A DNA stretch of 64,000 nt from Agrobacterium larrymoorei. GTDB taxonomy: Bacteria; Pseudomonadota; Alphaproteobacteria; Rhizobiales; Rhizobiaceae. The notes below the pieces were generated by a model. It was not told the DNA's origin. It saw only the letters and a list, made by a program, of their open reading frames with translations, and did no database searches. Location of the stretch: NCBI RefSeq assembly GCF_030819275.1, contig NZ_JAUTBL010000002.1, positions 2,482,501 through 2,546,500 of the forward strand, in the 5' to 3' direction. How positions within the stretch are numbered: position 1 is the first letter of the stretch; every line of letters begins with the position of its first letter. Shown here one piece after another: positions 25,817 to 36,222 of the stretch. Made by a program: the position numbers and the translations under genes.

Positions 25817-26979
25817 ATGGCAACGCAAGATATTGATCGATCAGAAGCTCACAGGACGTTGTCCACATCGCGGCGCGGTGAGATCGTCGCTCGCATCTAT
25901 GAGGCGATCCGGTCTAGCTTCGCGCACTGGGAGGCACTGTCCAATTTCGACTTTGAGGCTGAGTTCAAGGCTTATCTCGAAGAGGCTTTCGAGGCGCCCG
26001 ATCGCGTCGGTTTCGATCTGGCCACGATGCGGTTTATTGCGAAGCTGAGGAACGGGCATACCGTATTTCCGATGAATGGCTCTGGCAGGAGCATGGTGCG
26101 CCTATAGGGTTGGACGTAACACATAATGAGGCTGGATGGTGCGTTACCAAATCAGCTTACAATGATATTGCGCTTGGAACTCGAATTGTCAGGATCGACG
26201 ACCGGCCAATAGATGAGGTGGCCTCGACGCTTTTGGCGTTCGTGCCAGGGTCTAGCACTCGTGAGCAACGGACCCGGCTTTTCTCGAAGCCGTTCTTGTT
26301 TCCACCTTCCTTCGAGATCGTGATGGAAGACGGCTCGAAGAAAACAATCGACCGTGGAAGGGAGCTACCCGGGGGCGGTACCGCAACGACCGGTCGCTGG
26401 CTGGAGAACGGCGAGAGATACCTCTTGACCATACCAAGCTTTGCTCAACCTCACTTCGAAACTGACGCTATCGAACTTCTGCAATCGCTCAGCAGCACCG
26501 TTCATCTGGTGATCGACGTTCGCGGCAACTCCGGCGGCAACACACCCGACAAACTCGTCGCCGGACTCATGCCTGATCGATATCGATTCTGGAGATATGT
26601 TACACCCGTCACAAACGCCCTTGCGCGCGCTCAAGGGGCGCCAGCTTCCTTGCTTGTCTCCGAAGCAGAATGGATAGAGCCTATCGAGGAAGCATTCAAA
26701 GGACCGCTGACAATCCTCATCGATAGACGCAGCTTCTCAGCCGCTGAGGATTTTGTGGTGCCTTTCAAAGACAACAAACGTGCCGAGATCGTCGGTGAGA
26801 CAACGGGCGGGAGCAGCGGACAACCTTATCTACGTGATCTCGGCGACGGGATGCGGTTGTGGGTCAGCACCAAGAGGCAGATGTTTCCAAATGGCGCGCG
26901 ATTCGAAGGTTTGGGGATTGAGCCCGACATTTATAGGAACTGGCCGCCGGGCGCGGATCCCGTGATGTCTTCTGCGTAG
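25817..26979 (+). pseudogene. S41 family peptidase, broken by a frameshift
   Basis: ATG 25817 begins MATQDIDRSEAHRTL. The frame runs through a helical N-terminal domain to NGHTVF, then stops at 26107. One frame over, SDEWLWQEHGAPIGLDVTH follows directly and continues to 26979; a T seems missing in TTT at 26066-26068. The second part has a PDZ-like segment and the S41 core: V-I-D-V-R-G-N-S-G-G-N (about 26509-26541), and S-A-A-E-D-F (about 26736-26753), where the first Ser in the R-S-F-S-A-A-E-D context is the expected nucleophile. The intact protein would be about 387 aa. C-terminal-processing-type proteases or retinol-binding-like relatives are the family. Confidence 0.8.
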
Positions 26980-27098
26980 CCTTTTAACTCTATGCATACT
27001 CCAGGCTTAGGCCCGATAGTCTCCATCCAGAAGGAGCCTACCACTCCTTCCGGCGACCCCGCCAGAGAGAGCAACGGAAATAACCCCGTCTTTGATAT

Positions 27099-28028
27099 TC
27101 AGCGGCCTGACTGCAAACCTTTCCCTGTATCCCTGCTCATTTGCCGCACACAATCGATAAACGCCCGCAAAGGTGCTGGCACGAGCCTTCGTCCGGAATA
27201 ATAAAGAAACGGGCCGGGAAACCGCAGCCACCATTCTTCCATCACCGGCACAAGATCGCCTCGCTCGAAGTGTGGCCTCAGCCAGTCCTCGAAAATATAA
27301 ATCATGCCGGACCCGGCGATGGCGGCGTCGATGCCGAGATCGGTGCCGCCACCCAGTTGAACGACGAGGCTTCCTTTCGGATTGATGAAGACCTCTTCCC
27401 CGTCGCGTTCGAACTCCCAGGGCGGAATGGCGCGGCCTGAAAACCGGCCGAGAATGCAGTCATGCAAGAGCAGGTCTTGCGGATGGCGCGGCGTGCCCTT
27501 TCTTGCAAGATACTCCGGCGACGCGGCAAGGGCGAAGCGCTGCTGGCGGGGGCCGATCGGCAAAGCCACCATATCCTGCTCAAGCCTTTCGTCATAACGG
27601 ATACCGGCATCGCAGCCGCCCTGAATGATGTCGACGAAATTCTCATCGGTCACGATCTCCAGCCTGATGTCCGGGTAGGCCTTCAGAAACGGCGGCACGA
27701 TGGAGGGCAAAACCAGCTTTGCCGCACTCATTGGCACATTGAGCCGAAGCGCGCCCGAGGTGCGGCCGCGGCTGCTTTTTACCTCGTTCAATGCCGATGC
27801 CACCTCGGCAAATGCAGGTGCGGTGCGCTCCAGCAGAAGACGTCCCGCATCCGTCATCAGCACGCTTCGTGTGGTGCGATTGAACAGTCGTACCCCAAGG
27901 TCGTCTTCCAGGCGTTTCACCGCATCGCTCAACGCCGAAGAGCTGATGCCGCTTTCGCGCGCCGCCTGCCGAAAGCCCTTGGACCGCGCCACCAGTAGAA
28001 ACGCGTTCAAATCCGTTAAATCCGGCAC
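27099..28028 (-). CDS. LysR family transcriptional regulator
   Basis: 309 aa from GTG 28028, preferred because GGAGAG stands 4 bases upstream and M-P-D-L-T-D-L-N-A-F is the usual beginning; a TTG four codons earlier is the alternative. The helix-turn-helix is F-R-Q-A-A-R-E-S-G-I-S-S-S-A-L-S-D-A-V-K-R-L-E (about 18-40). The co-inducer-binding domain follows (GALRLNVPMSAAKLVLPSIV about 91-110). It is divergent from the aldo-keto reductase gene, which it probably regulates. Confidence 0.93.
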   Translation of the reverse strand: MPDLTDLNAFLLVARSKGFRQAARESGISSSALSDAVKRLEDDLGVRLFNRTTRSVLMTDAGRLLLERTAPAFAEVASALNEVKSSRGRTSGALRLNVPMSAAKLVLPSIVPPFLKAYPDIRLEIVTDENFVDIIQGGCDAGIRYDERLEQDMVALPIGPRQQRFALAASPEYLARKGTPRHPQDLLLHDCILGRFSGRAIPPWEFERDGEEVFINPKGSLVVQLGGGTDLGIDAAIAGSGMIYIFEDWLRPHFERGDLVPVMEEWWLRFPGPFLYYSGRRLVPAPLRAFIDCVRQMSRDTGKGLQSGR

Positions 28029-28144
28029 CTTGCTCTCCAATGACCGAAACCATTGTCCGTTATGACGGACAAGCTGTCCGGATTATAGCGCCTTGTCGCA
28101 TATATGCCATCTGTCTATTTTCGAAGGACACAAGGAGATAGACC

Positions 28145-29011
28145 ATGAACACGATTGCAAATTCAGGAACCTTCACGCTTGGCGGTCACACCGTACGCCG
28201 GCTGGGCTATGGCGCGATGCAGCTGGCGGGCAAGGGCGTTTTCGGCCCGCCGCGCGATCGTGCGGAGGCCATCGCCGTTCTGCGCGAGGCGGTGGAAAGC
28301 GGCGTCAATCACATCGATACCAGCGATTTCTATGGCCCGCATGTCACGAACGAGATCATCCGCGAAGCTCTCCATCCCTATGACAGCGACCTTCTGATCG
28401 TCACCAAGGTCGGCGCGAGCAGAGGCCCAGACGCTTCCTGGAACCCGGCATTTTCACGCGCGGAACTGACGCAGGCCGTTCATGACAATCTCCGCAATCT
28501 CGGGCTTGACGTACTCGATGTGGTGAACCTGCGCGCCATGTTCGATGTGTTTGGCACCGCGGAGGGCTCATTGGACGAGCCACTTGAAGCGCTGGCGGAT
28601 TTGAAACAACAGGGGCTGATCCGGCATATCGGCCTGTCCAATGTCACCGCGAAGCAGATCGAGGACGCCGGAAAGATCACCGACATCGTTGGTGTGCAGA
28701 ACCAGTACAATCTCGCGCATCGGCAGGACGACGCCTTGATCGACACACTCGCCTCCCGTGGGGTCGCCTATGTGCCGTTCTTCCCGCTCGGCGGCTTCTC
28801 GCCGCTGCAATCCTCGACCCTGTCCAACGTGGCCGCAAAGCTCGACGCCACGCCGATGCAGGTGGCGCTGGCCTGGCTTCTCCAGCGATCGCCGAACATT
28901 CTCCTGATCCCTGGCACGTCGTCACGCGGACATCTGCGAGAAAACCTCGCAGCGGCGACGGTCGAGCTTCCCCCGGACGCATTATCGGAGCTGGATAATA
29001 TGCAGGCCTGA
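28145..29011 (+). CDS. Aldo/keto reductase (YdbC-like subfamily)
   Basis: 288 aa; AAGGAG lies 8 bases before ATG 28145. It is a TIM-barrel NAD(P)H-dependent oxidoreductase. Catalytic residues visible: Asp and Tyr in H-I-D-T-S-D-F-Y-G-P (about 56-65) and Lys in L-I-V-T-K-V (about 84-89). The fourth residue of the tetrad, His in most members, is replaced in D-V-V-N-L-R-A (about 124-130); this matches my recollection of the YdbC subgroup. The nucleotide motif LLIPGTSSRGHLREN (about 257-271) is intact. Substrate unknown. Confidence 0.9.
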   Translation: MNTIANSGTFTLGGHTVRRLGYGAMQLAGKGVFGPPRDRAEAIAVLREAVESGVNHIDTSDFYGPHVTNEIIREALHPYDSDLLIVTKVGASRGPDASWNPAFSRAELTQAVHDNLRNLGLDVLDVVNLRAMFDVFGTAEGSLDEPLEALADLKQQGLIRHIGLSNVTAKQIEDAGKITDIVGVQNQYNLAHRQDDALIDTLASRGVAYVPFFPLGGFSPLQSSTLSNVAAKLDATPMQVALAWLLQRSPNILLIPGTSSRGHLRENLAAATVELPPDALSELDNMQA

Positions 29012-29063
29012 TGCCTGAGCCAACGGTCAGGCGCGAGCAGTCGTGCCTAAAGTGCTCGCGCGG

Positions 29064-29882
29064 CTACACAGCCACGCGGGCCTTTGTCTTGAAATCCTCG
29101 GGCAACAGGTCGCTATGAAGTATCTGGTTGCGGCCTGATGATTTCGCCAGGTAAAGCGCCCTGTCGCAGGCGTTGAACAGATCCTCGAAGGACGCGTAGG
29201 ATTCCTTGTCGGCGACCCCGCCAGACAGCGTGATGTGAACCAGTGTGTCTTTGATGTTCACCGGCCGGGCTGCCAGCATTTCATTGCACCTTTGGGCCAG
29301 CGCGAGACGTTTTTGTGCGGTGAGCTGAACGGCCAGAACGGCGAACTCCTCGCCGCCAATTCTTGCAACAACATGGGGTTGTGGGAAAGCGGACATCAGG
29401 TGCCGTGCCACGGTCACGATCGCATGGTCTCCGACATCGTGGCCGAACTCGTCGTTGATCCGCTTGAAACGGTCGATGTCGAACAGGATGAGCGAAGCAT
29501 TACTGTCGGCTTTCGCGACCTCTTCCATGAAGGCGCGACGATTGAGGAGCCCCGACAGCATGTCGGTGCGGCTCAGCCGTTCGAATGTCGCGCGCGAGAT
29601 GGACAGATGATGGATGGCAAGACCCACGAGATAGACGATGGAAAATGTCAGCGACGAGGCCACCACCGTCGATATGATCACGCCCACTGTCACGGCAGGC
29701 CAGACATCATAGGGCAGCAGGCCCAATGCATTCAGCAGATGATGGGCGACAAAATTCAATATGTCGGCGATCAACGTGACGGCAAAAGCCATACGAAAAG
29801 AAAAGGACAAGACCTTGTCCCTGGTCTCAAACCTGTCCGTGGCGCAAGCCTGCTTTATATGGCGTTCAACAAATGCAAGCAT
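29064..29882 (-). CDS. Membrane-bound diguanylate cyclase (GGDEF domain)
   Basis: 272 aa. Two membrane segments occupy about 29-51 and 62-88. The GGDEF domain spans about 100-260: D-M-L-S-G-L-L-N-R-R (about 107-116), F-D-I-D-R-F-K-R-I-N-D-E-F-G-H-D-V-G-D (about 134-152), and the active-site loop I-G-G-E-E-F (about 174-179). The signature is intact, so synthesis of c-di-GMP from two GTP is expected. No input domain beyond the membrane part is seen. I see no RxxD inhibitory site immediately before GGEEF. It stands alone between the aldo-keto reductase and a gene-free stretch. Confidence 0.92.
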   Translation of the reverse strand: MLAFVERHIKQACATDRFETRDKVLSFSFRMAFAVTLIADILNFVAHHLLNALGLLPYDVWPAVTVGVIISTVVASSLTFSIVYLVGLAIHHLSISRATFERLSRTDMLSGLLNRRAFMEEVAKADSNASLILFDIDRFKRINDEFGHDVGDHAIVTVARHLMSAFPQPHVVARIGGEEFAVLAVQLTAQKRLALAQRCNEMLAARPVNIKDTLVHITLSGGVADKESYASFEDLFNACDRALYLAKSSGRNQILHSDLLPEDFKTKARVAV

Positions 29883-30204
29883 TGACCTTCAGGTTCCTCG
29901 TTTGAGCGATAGAGCGCCTTGCGTCTCTTTGGACGCGCAAAGGACGCTCTGCATTAAAATCTACAGCATTGGCCTTGCCGATGCTGTAGTCGCCCCCGAC
30001 CGGATAGCACTGTTGCACGGGATGTTTTGACATCGCATGAAGAACGAAGGTGAATGTTTGATTGATATCTGCGTCGATTGCCCAATGCGGCCCCGTCATC
30101 ATAGCTTAGAGCCCGCGAAGAATTGACCAGGGTTGGGAAACACTCGTCAGAGGGTTTCCGTGGCTGAACGCTGACACCACGGGCGCAATATCAGAAGAGG
30201 CAGC
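29883..30204. other. 322-base gene-free region with two hairpins
   Basis: Near 29928-29955 there is an imperfect palindrome (GCGTC...CTTTG / CAAAGGACGC) of a kind common between rhizobial genes, and at 29961-29989 a 13-bp stem (CTACAGCATTGGC / GCCGATGCTGTAG, one mismatch, 3-base loop). Neither has a T-tract. No gene was seen. Confidence 0.55.
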
Positions 30205-30738
30205 TTACTGCACCGCTTCCATCGTTCCTTCCGGAAACTCCACGGTGGCTAAGGAGGGATAGACCGCGCGCACGATATTGATCTGCTGGGCGTCGTCGAT
30301 CCTGACCATATACCACGTTCCATCATCGATCAGCGCCAGCGTCGCGGTCTTGGCCTCGATCTTCTGACCTTTCGTTTCCATCAGGCTGCGGGAAGGAATG
30401 AGCACAAAGGGCATGCCATCAGGAGCCTGTTTGTAGGTGGCCCTGTCGAAATCCATATCGAAATCGAGAAGCTTGACCGAGGCGAGCGCGATCTGCATCT
30501 GCGCCTGCATCGCGCTTCGCAGCTGCTCAACACCAACACCGGCCTTGGTGGCAACATGCCCGAGAACCTTGGGTGGAACGGATTCGGCAACAAGGTTGAA
30601 GTCGCCCTGCTTCAGCGCGGTTTCGAAACGCTCGATCTGCCCCCGAAGGTCCGCTTTTTCATCAGCCGTGAACTCACGCGCCGCGGCGCCCTGCCAGCCG
30701 CAAACAACGAGGAAAAGCGCCAGGAAAAGAGCCTTCAT
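30205..30738 (-). CDS. Hypothetical secreted protein
   Basis: 177 aa, with a clear Sec signal peptide (L-F-L-A-L-F-L-V-V-C-G-W-Q-G-A-A-A about 4-20, cleavage after A-A-A). AGAGAGG precedes ATG 30738. The mature part is alpha/beta with an acidic N-terminal helix (FTADEKADLRGQIERFETAL) and a beta-rich end (TWYMVRIDDAQQINIVRAVYP). I do not recognise the family; the fold length resembles small periplasmic NTF2-like proteins, but that is a guess. No operon partners. Confidence 0.75.
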   Translation of the reverse strand: MKALFLALFLVVCGWQGAAAREFTADEKADLRGQIERFETALKQGDFNLVAESVPPKVLGHVATKAGVGVEQLRSAMQAQMQIALASVKLLDFDMDFDRATYKQAPDGMPFVLIPSRSLMETKGQKIEAKTATLALIDDGTWYMVRIDDAQQINIVRAVYPSLATVEFPEGTMEAVQ

Positions 30739-30825
30739 GACGCGCGCCTCTCTTCAGTCCTATGACGTAGAGTGAGATGAAGCGCGACAAATGCCGCGCT
30801 GTCGTGGATGAACGGCCGAGACGGC

Positions 30826-31047
30826 TCAGAGAATGAAGAAACCCGCAGCCGACAGGATGATGAAGACCAGCAATCCGCCGAAGAACCCACCGGTGGTGAA
30901 GAAACCGACAGCCATTGCGACCATCAGCATGCACACCAGCATCGTGCCGTATTTCGAAGCCACCAGAAAATGATTATACGTCTTCTGATGTTCGGCGAAG
31001 TCCATCTTCGCACCGACTTCGACTGGACCGCCATGGTGTTCGCTCAT
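30826..31047 (-). CDS. aa3-type cytochrome c oxidase subunit IV
   Basis: 73 aa with AGGGGAA before ATG 31047. It has the subunit pattern: a short acidic N-terminus, M-D-F-A-E-H-Q-K-T-Y-N-H-F-L (about 15-28), then one or two hydrophobic stretches (GTMLVCMLMVAMAVGFFT, and GGLLVFIILSAAGFFIL). This single-helix subunit accompanies the alphaproteobacterial aa3 oxidase in the inner membrane. The main cox genes are not in this window. Confidence 0.85.
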   Translation of the reverse strand: MSEHHGGPVEVGAKMDFAEHQKTYNHFLVASKYGTMLVCMLMVAMAVGFFTTGGFFGGLLVFIILSAAGFFIL

Positions 31048-31476
31048 GCTTGTTCCCCTCTATTGATCTGCGCTTGCCGTCATCATTCCATCTGAAGATG
31101 GCGTCTTCCCTGATAACGAAGCAAGCAACAGAACGCTCCGCGTCAAGACCTACACAAAATTTGACGCCGACGCAACGCGGGCAACACGCTGTCTGCCCGG
31201 CAAAAACCGCTTGGGCTTTCGCCAGATCCTGCAAGGCGCTTGCCCTGGAAAACCGGTGCATTTGTCACATCGAAGTCACCGATCCGCAGGAAAGATCGGG
31301 ATGGCGCATGGTCGACCTTCTTCCTAGTTGCATTTGATAAATCCTGCCCATACACGAGTGAGTGTGGGAGGATTTCTGGTTGGGGGCAACAGGCGTGGGA
31401 GGACTATTCGCCTGAGGGTTTTCCACCATAAAAATTCCTCCTCGAGAACCCGCAAAGGGATCGAAAGGGGAAAACA
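31048..31476. other. 429-base region between the cox subunit IV gene and the TRAP permease operon
   Basis: Divergent spacer that must carry both promoters. The right part has an imperfect hairpin around 31349-31371 (CCCATACAC...GTGTGGG). No gene or repeat family was recognised, and no promoter could be fixed with confidence. Confidence 0.4.
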
Positions 31477-32016
31477 ATGCACGCGCTTTTGAAACTGAGC
31501 CGCGCCATCGACCTGTTGAGCGAGGCGCTGGGGAAATTTTCGGGCTACCTGGTTCTCATCTGCTGCCTTGTCAGCGCCGGCAACGCCATTGTGCGTTACC
31601 TGTTCAATTACAGCTCGAACGGCCTCCTGGAAATCCAGTGGTATATGTTCGCCTTCATCGTGCTCATCGGCGCGTCTTACACGCTGCGGATGAATGAGCA
31701 CGTGCGCGTCGATATCATCTATGGCGCCATTGCGCCGCGCACCCGCATCTGGGTGGATATTATCGGCATCGTTTTCTTTCTGCTTCCCGCCTGCTTCTAT
31801 CTCGCCTGGCTGAGCTGGCCGATGTTCCAGCTGTCGTGGTCGCAAAACGAAATGTCCTCCAATGCCGGCGGCCTCGTCCGCTGGCCGGTCAAGCTCATCA
31901 TCTTCGCGGGCTTCGCCCTCCTCGTCCTTCAGGGAATATCCGAACTGGTGAAGCGCATCGGCGCGCTGAACGGGCTCTATCAGCTCGACGCCAAATACGA
32001 AAAACCGCTCCAGTAA
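31477..32016 (+). CDS. TRAP transporter small permease subunit (DctQ type)
   Basis: 179 aa with four hydrophobic segments; ATG 31477 follows AAAGGGGAAAA. Family features: an N-terminal helix, then N-A-I-V-R-Y-L-F-N (about 44-52), E-I-Q-W-Y-M-F (about 60-66; conserved Trp) and G-A-S-Y-T-L-R-M-N-E-H-V-R-V-D (about 72-86). The small subunit pairs with the large DctM protein to import a substrate delivered by the periplasmic binding protein, driven by the Na+ gradient. Length fits the mannitol/chloroaromatic or keto-acid-type TRAP group (COG4665). dctM follows by 27 bases. Confidence 0.93.
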   Translation: MHALLKLSRAIDLLSEALGKFSGYLVLICCLVSAGNAIVRYLFNYSSNGLLEIQWYMFAFIVLIGASYTLRMNEHVRVDIIYGAIAPRTRIWVDIIGIVFFLLPACFYLAWLSWPMFQLSWSQNEMSSNAGGLVRWPVKLIIFAGFALLVLQGISELVKRIGALNGLYQLDAKYEKPLQ

Positions 32017-32043
32017 CGCCGGCGCTCTTGTAGGGATATTCTG

Positions 32044-33546
32044 ATGTTCGAATACGGTATTCTTCCGCCGGCGATGTTCCTGGGCATGATCATCTTCATG
32101 CTCTACGGTTTTCCGGTCGCTTTTTCGCTTGCCACTGTCGGCCTTCTCTTCGGCGTCATCGGCATCTTCACCGAGCATTTCTCGCCTGCCTTCATGCAGG
32201 CGCTGCCGCTGCGCATCTTCGGCATCATCTCCAACGACCTGCTGCTTGCCATTCCCTTCTTCACCTTCATGGGTGCGATCCTGGAACGATGCGGTCTGGC
32301 GGAGGATCTGCTGGAGGGCACGGGCAAGCTCTTCGGTGCCATCCCCGGTGGCCTTGCCTATGCGGTCATTCTGGTCGGCGCCATTCTCGGTGCCATCACC
32401 GGCACGGTGGCGGCATCCGTCATCACCATGGGCGTCATCTCCCTGCCGATCATGCTGAAATACGGCTATAATCCGCGTGTCGCCACCGGCGTGATTGCCG
32501 CATCCGGCACCATCACACAGGTCATTCCGCCGTCTCTCGTTCTCATCGTTCTGGCCGACCAGCTCGGCCGCTCCGTCGGCGACATGTATCTCGGCGCCAT
32601 CGGCCCGTCCTTCCTGCAGGTCGCGATCTTCATGCTCTTCATCCTCTTCCTCTCGGTCTTCCGGCCGAAGGATGTTCCGGCGCTTCCGCCGGAAGCACGC
32701 GGAGAGCTGAACCGGGCGCTGGTGCTGAAGGTGCTGGGCGGCATGATTCCGTCCATCGTGCTGATCTTCCTTGTTCTTGGCACCATCTTCCTCGGCCTTG
32801 CAACGCCGACGGAGGCAGGCGCACTCGGCGTCGTCGGCGCCATGGCACTCGCCGCAGCCCACCGTCGCCTCACCTGGGATCTCGTCAAGCAGGGTATGCA
32901 CTCCACCATGCACATCACCTCCATGGTGGTCTTCATTCTGGTCGGCGCCACCTGCTTCTCCCTGGTGTTTCAGGGCATGGATGGATCGCTGTGGATCGAG
33001 CACATGCTGTCGGGCATTCCTGGCGGCCCCATCGGCTTCCTGATCTTCGTCAATATCTTCATCTTCTTCCTCGCCTTCTTCCTCGATTTCTTCGAAATCG
33101 CCTTCATCGTCGTGCCGATGCTGGCTCCGATCGCGCAATCGCTCGGTATCGATCTCATCTGGTTTGGCGTTCTGCTCTGCATCAACATGCAGACGAGCTT
33201 CATGCACCCGCCCTTCGGCTTCGCGCTCTTCTATCTGCGCTCCATCGCGCCGCGCACGGTCAAGACCTCGGACATCTACATGGGTGCCATCCCCTGGCTC
33301 GGCATGCAGCTGATCCTCGTTGCCATCGTCATCTTCTGGCCGGAATCCGTCACCTACTGGCTGGACAAGGCCCCGGAGGTCGATCTCAACACCATCAAGA
33401 TCGAGGTCCCTGCCTTCGGCAACCAGGGCGGCAACACCATGCCGAATTTCGGCCTACCCCCTATGGACGGCATCCCCGGCCAAGGCGGCGGCAACGGTCT
33501 GCCCGGCATGCCGAACCTCAACGAACCGCCGAAGATCAATCCTTGA
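32044..33546 (+). CDS. TRAP transporter large permease subunit (DctM type)
   Basis: 500 aa with about 12 membrane segments and the DctM signatures G-I-I-S-N-D-L-L-L-A-I-P-F-F (about 59-72) and A-S-G-T-I-T-Q-V-I-P-P-S (about 153-164). D-F-F-E-I-A-F-I (about 350) is typical of the keto-acid/mannitol group. The last 45 or so residues after the final helix are soluble and rich in Gly, Pro and Asn (PNFGLPPMDGIPG...), a tail not needed for transport. Strong terminators follow. The binding protein is encoded on the other strand just downstream. Confidence 0.94.
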   Translation: MFEYGILPPAMFLGMIIFMLYGFPVAFSLATVGLLFGVIGIFTEHFSPAFMQALPLRIFGIISNDLLLAIPFFTFMGAILERCGLAEDLLEGTGKLFGAIPGGLAYAVILVGAILGAITGTVAASVITMGVISLPIMLKYGYNPRVATGVIAASGTITQVIPPSLVLIVLADQLGRSVGDMYLGAIGPSFLQVAIFMLFILFLSVFRPKDVPALPPEARGELNRALVLKVLGGMIPSIVLIFLVLGTIFLGLATPTEAGALGVVGAMALAAAHRRLTWDLVKQGMHSTMHITSMVVFILVGATCFSLVFQGMDGSLWIEHMLSGIPGGPIGFLIFVNIFIFFLAFFLDFFEIAFIVVPMLAPIAQSLGIDLIWFGVLLCINMQTSFMHPPFGFALFYLRSIAPRTVKTSDIYMGAIPWLGMQLILVAIVIFWPESVTYWLDKAPEVDLNTIKIEVPAFGNQGGNTMPNFGLPPMDGIPGQGGGNGLPGMPNLNEPPKINP

Positions 33547-33593
33547 TTGGCAATACTTGTTTGATAAGGGTGAAAGCGTTATATTGACGGAGT

Positions 33594-33626
33594 GGAAGGC
33601 GGGGTTGCAGCCCCACCTTCCGTTTT
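33594..33626 (+). terminator. Rho-independent terminator after the TRAP permease genes (first)
   Basis: An 11-position stem with one mismatch (GGAAGGCGGGG / CCCCACCTTCC), 6-base loop, followed by GTTTT, 48 bases after the dctM stop. Confidence 0.85.
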
Positions 33627-33644
33627 GCTTATCTGAAGAAATTG

Positions 33645-33683
33645 AACCGGACAGCTATTGACCAGCCTGTCCGGTTTTTCTTT
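33645..33683 (+). terminator. Rho-independent terminator after the TRAP permease genes (second)
   Basis: A 10-bp perfect stem (AACCGGACAG / CTGTCCGGTT) with a 12-base loop, followed by TTTCTTT. It stands 18 bases after the first terminator and backs it up. Confidence 0.85.
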
Positions 33684-33885
33684 ACGATAAACGTAATGCT
33701 CAGCGGTTTGCGCATCACATTACCTCCAGTTGAACAGCAAGGCCTTTGCCAAGGTCGGCGTGGCCTATCCTCGCCGATATTCCGGCTGATCTCCGAAATG
33801 TGCTGCTTCGCTGCTCAACGCTGCCGATCATAATCACGCGTCGTCACTTGTCCATAAACGCGAGAGCCCTCTCTAAGCTCAAACG

Positions 33886-33912
33886 AAAAAGCCCGGACCT
33901 TTCGATCCGGGC
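33886..33912 (-). terminator. Rho-independent terminator of the TRAP binding-protein gene
   Basis: Read leftward: GCCCGGA-N8-TCCGGGC followed by TTTTT, starting about 25 bases after the stop of the binding-protein gene. The rest of the 390-base gap (33684-33885) shows no gene. Confidence 0.88.
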
Positions 33913-33936
33913 GTCCTATCAATCCTACGGATAACG

Positions 33937-35445
<1,509 letters not shown>

Positions 35446-36201
35446 ATGTCGAAGCCCATCATCGCGATCCCCGCCGATATCAAACAGGTGGACGGTGCCG
35501 AGTGGCATGCGGCGCAGACGCAATATCTAAAAGCCGCGCTGAAGGTGGCCGGCGTCATGTCCTTGATCGTGCCGGCCTTCGAAAGCGGCAATGACATTGA
35601 TGCCATTCTCGACCGGGTGGATGGGCTGCTCGTCTCGGGCTCGGCCAGCAATGTGCATCCCTCGCTCTATGGCAAGCAAGCAACCGAGGCCGATGGCCCC
35701 TTCGATGCCGGACGCGATGCGACGAGCCTAGACCTCATCCGCCGCGCGATCGATCGCGGCATTCCGATGCTTGCCATCTGCCGCGGCATTCAGGAGTTGA
35801 ACGTAGCGCTCGGCGGCACGCTTGCCAGCGAAATTCAGGAACTGCCAGGACGCTGGGACCACCGCAAGCCTGACACCACCGAGCGCGATGTCATGTTCAG
35901 CATTCGCCAGCCGGTGCATGTGCGCGAAGGCTCGTGCATCGCGCAGCATCTTGGCCTGTCTGGTGAGATCCAGATCAACTCCGTCCACCGCCAGGCCATT
36001 GCCGAGACGGCGCCACGGCTGCAGGTGGAAGCCACAGCCGAAGACGGCACCATTGAGGCCGTCTCGGTCATCGACGCCAAAGGCTTTGCCATCGGCGTCC
36101 AATGGCATCCGGAATACTGGGCCGAGACCGATGGTCCCTCACGCGCTCTGTTCGAAGCCTTCGGCAAGGCCGTGCGCGAATATCAGGCGAGCAAGGCTTA
36201 A
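35446..36201 (+). CDS. Gamma-glutamyl-gamma-aminobutyrate hydrolase family protein (PuuD-like, peptidase C26)
   Basis: 251 aa from ATG 35446, chosen for the GGAG site upstream and because the family starts near K-P-I-I-A-I-P-A-D. It is a class I glutamine-amidotransferase-like hydrolase. The nucleophile Cys is in M-L-A-I-C-R-G-I-Q-E-L-N (about 106-117), and the His and Glu are in V-Q-W-H-P-E-Y (about 218-224). D-G-L-L-V-S-G-S (about 60-67) forms the oxyanion part. PuuD frees GABA from gamma-glutamyl-GABA in putrescine breakdown; other puu genes are absent here, so the exact substrate is uncertain. Confidence 0.88.
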   Translation: MSKPIIAIPADIKQVDGAEWHAAQTQYLKAALKVAGVMSLIVPAFESGNDIDAILDRVDGLLVSGSASNVHPSLYGKQATEADGPFDAGRDATSLDLIRRAIDRGIPMLAICRGIQELNVALGGTLASEIQELPGRWDHRKPDTTERDVMFSIRQPVHVREGSCIAQHLGLSGEIQINSVHRQAIAETAPRLQVEATAEDGTIEAVSVIDAKGFAIGVQWHPEYWAETDGPSRALFEAFGKAVREYQASKA

Positions 36202-36222
36202 AAAGCCTCGCTCCCTTATCTT

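Noticed and set aside
31324..33207. Long minus-strand open frame opposite the TRAP permeases
   Set aside because: Highly charged shadow of the membrane protein genes on the plus strand.
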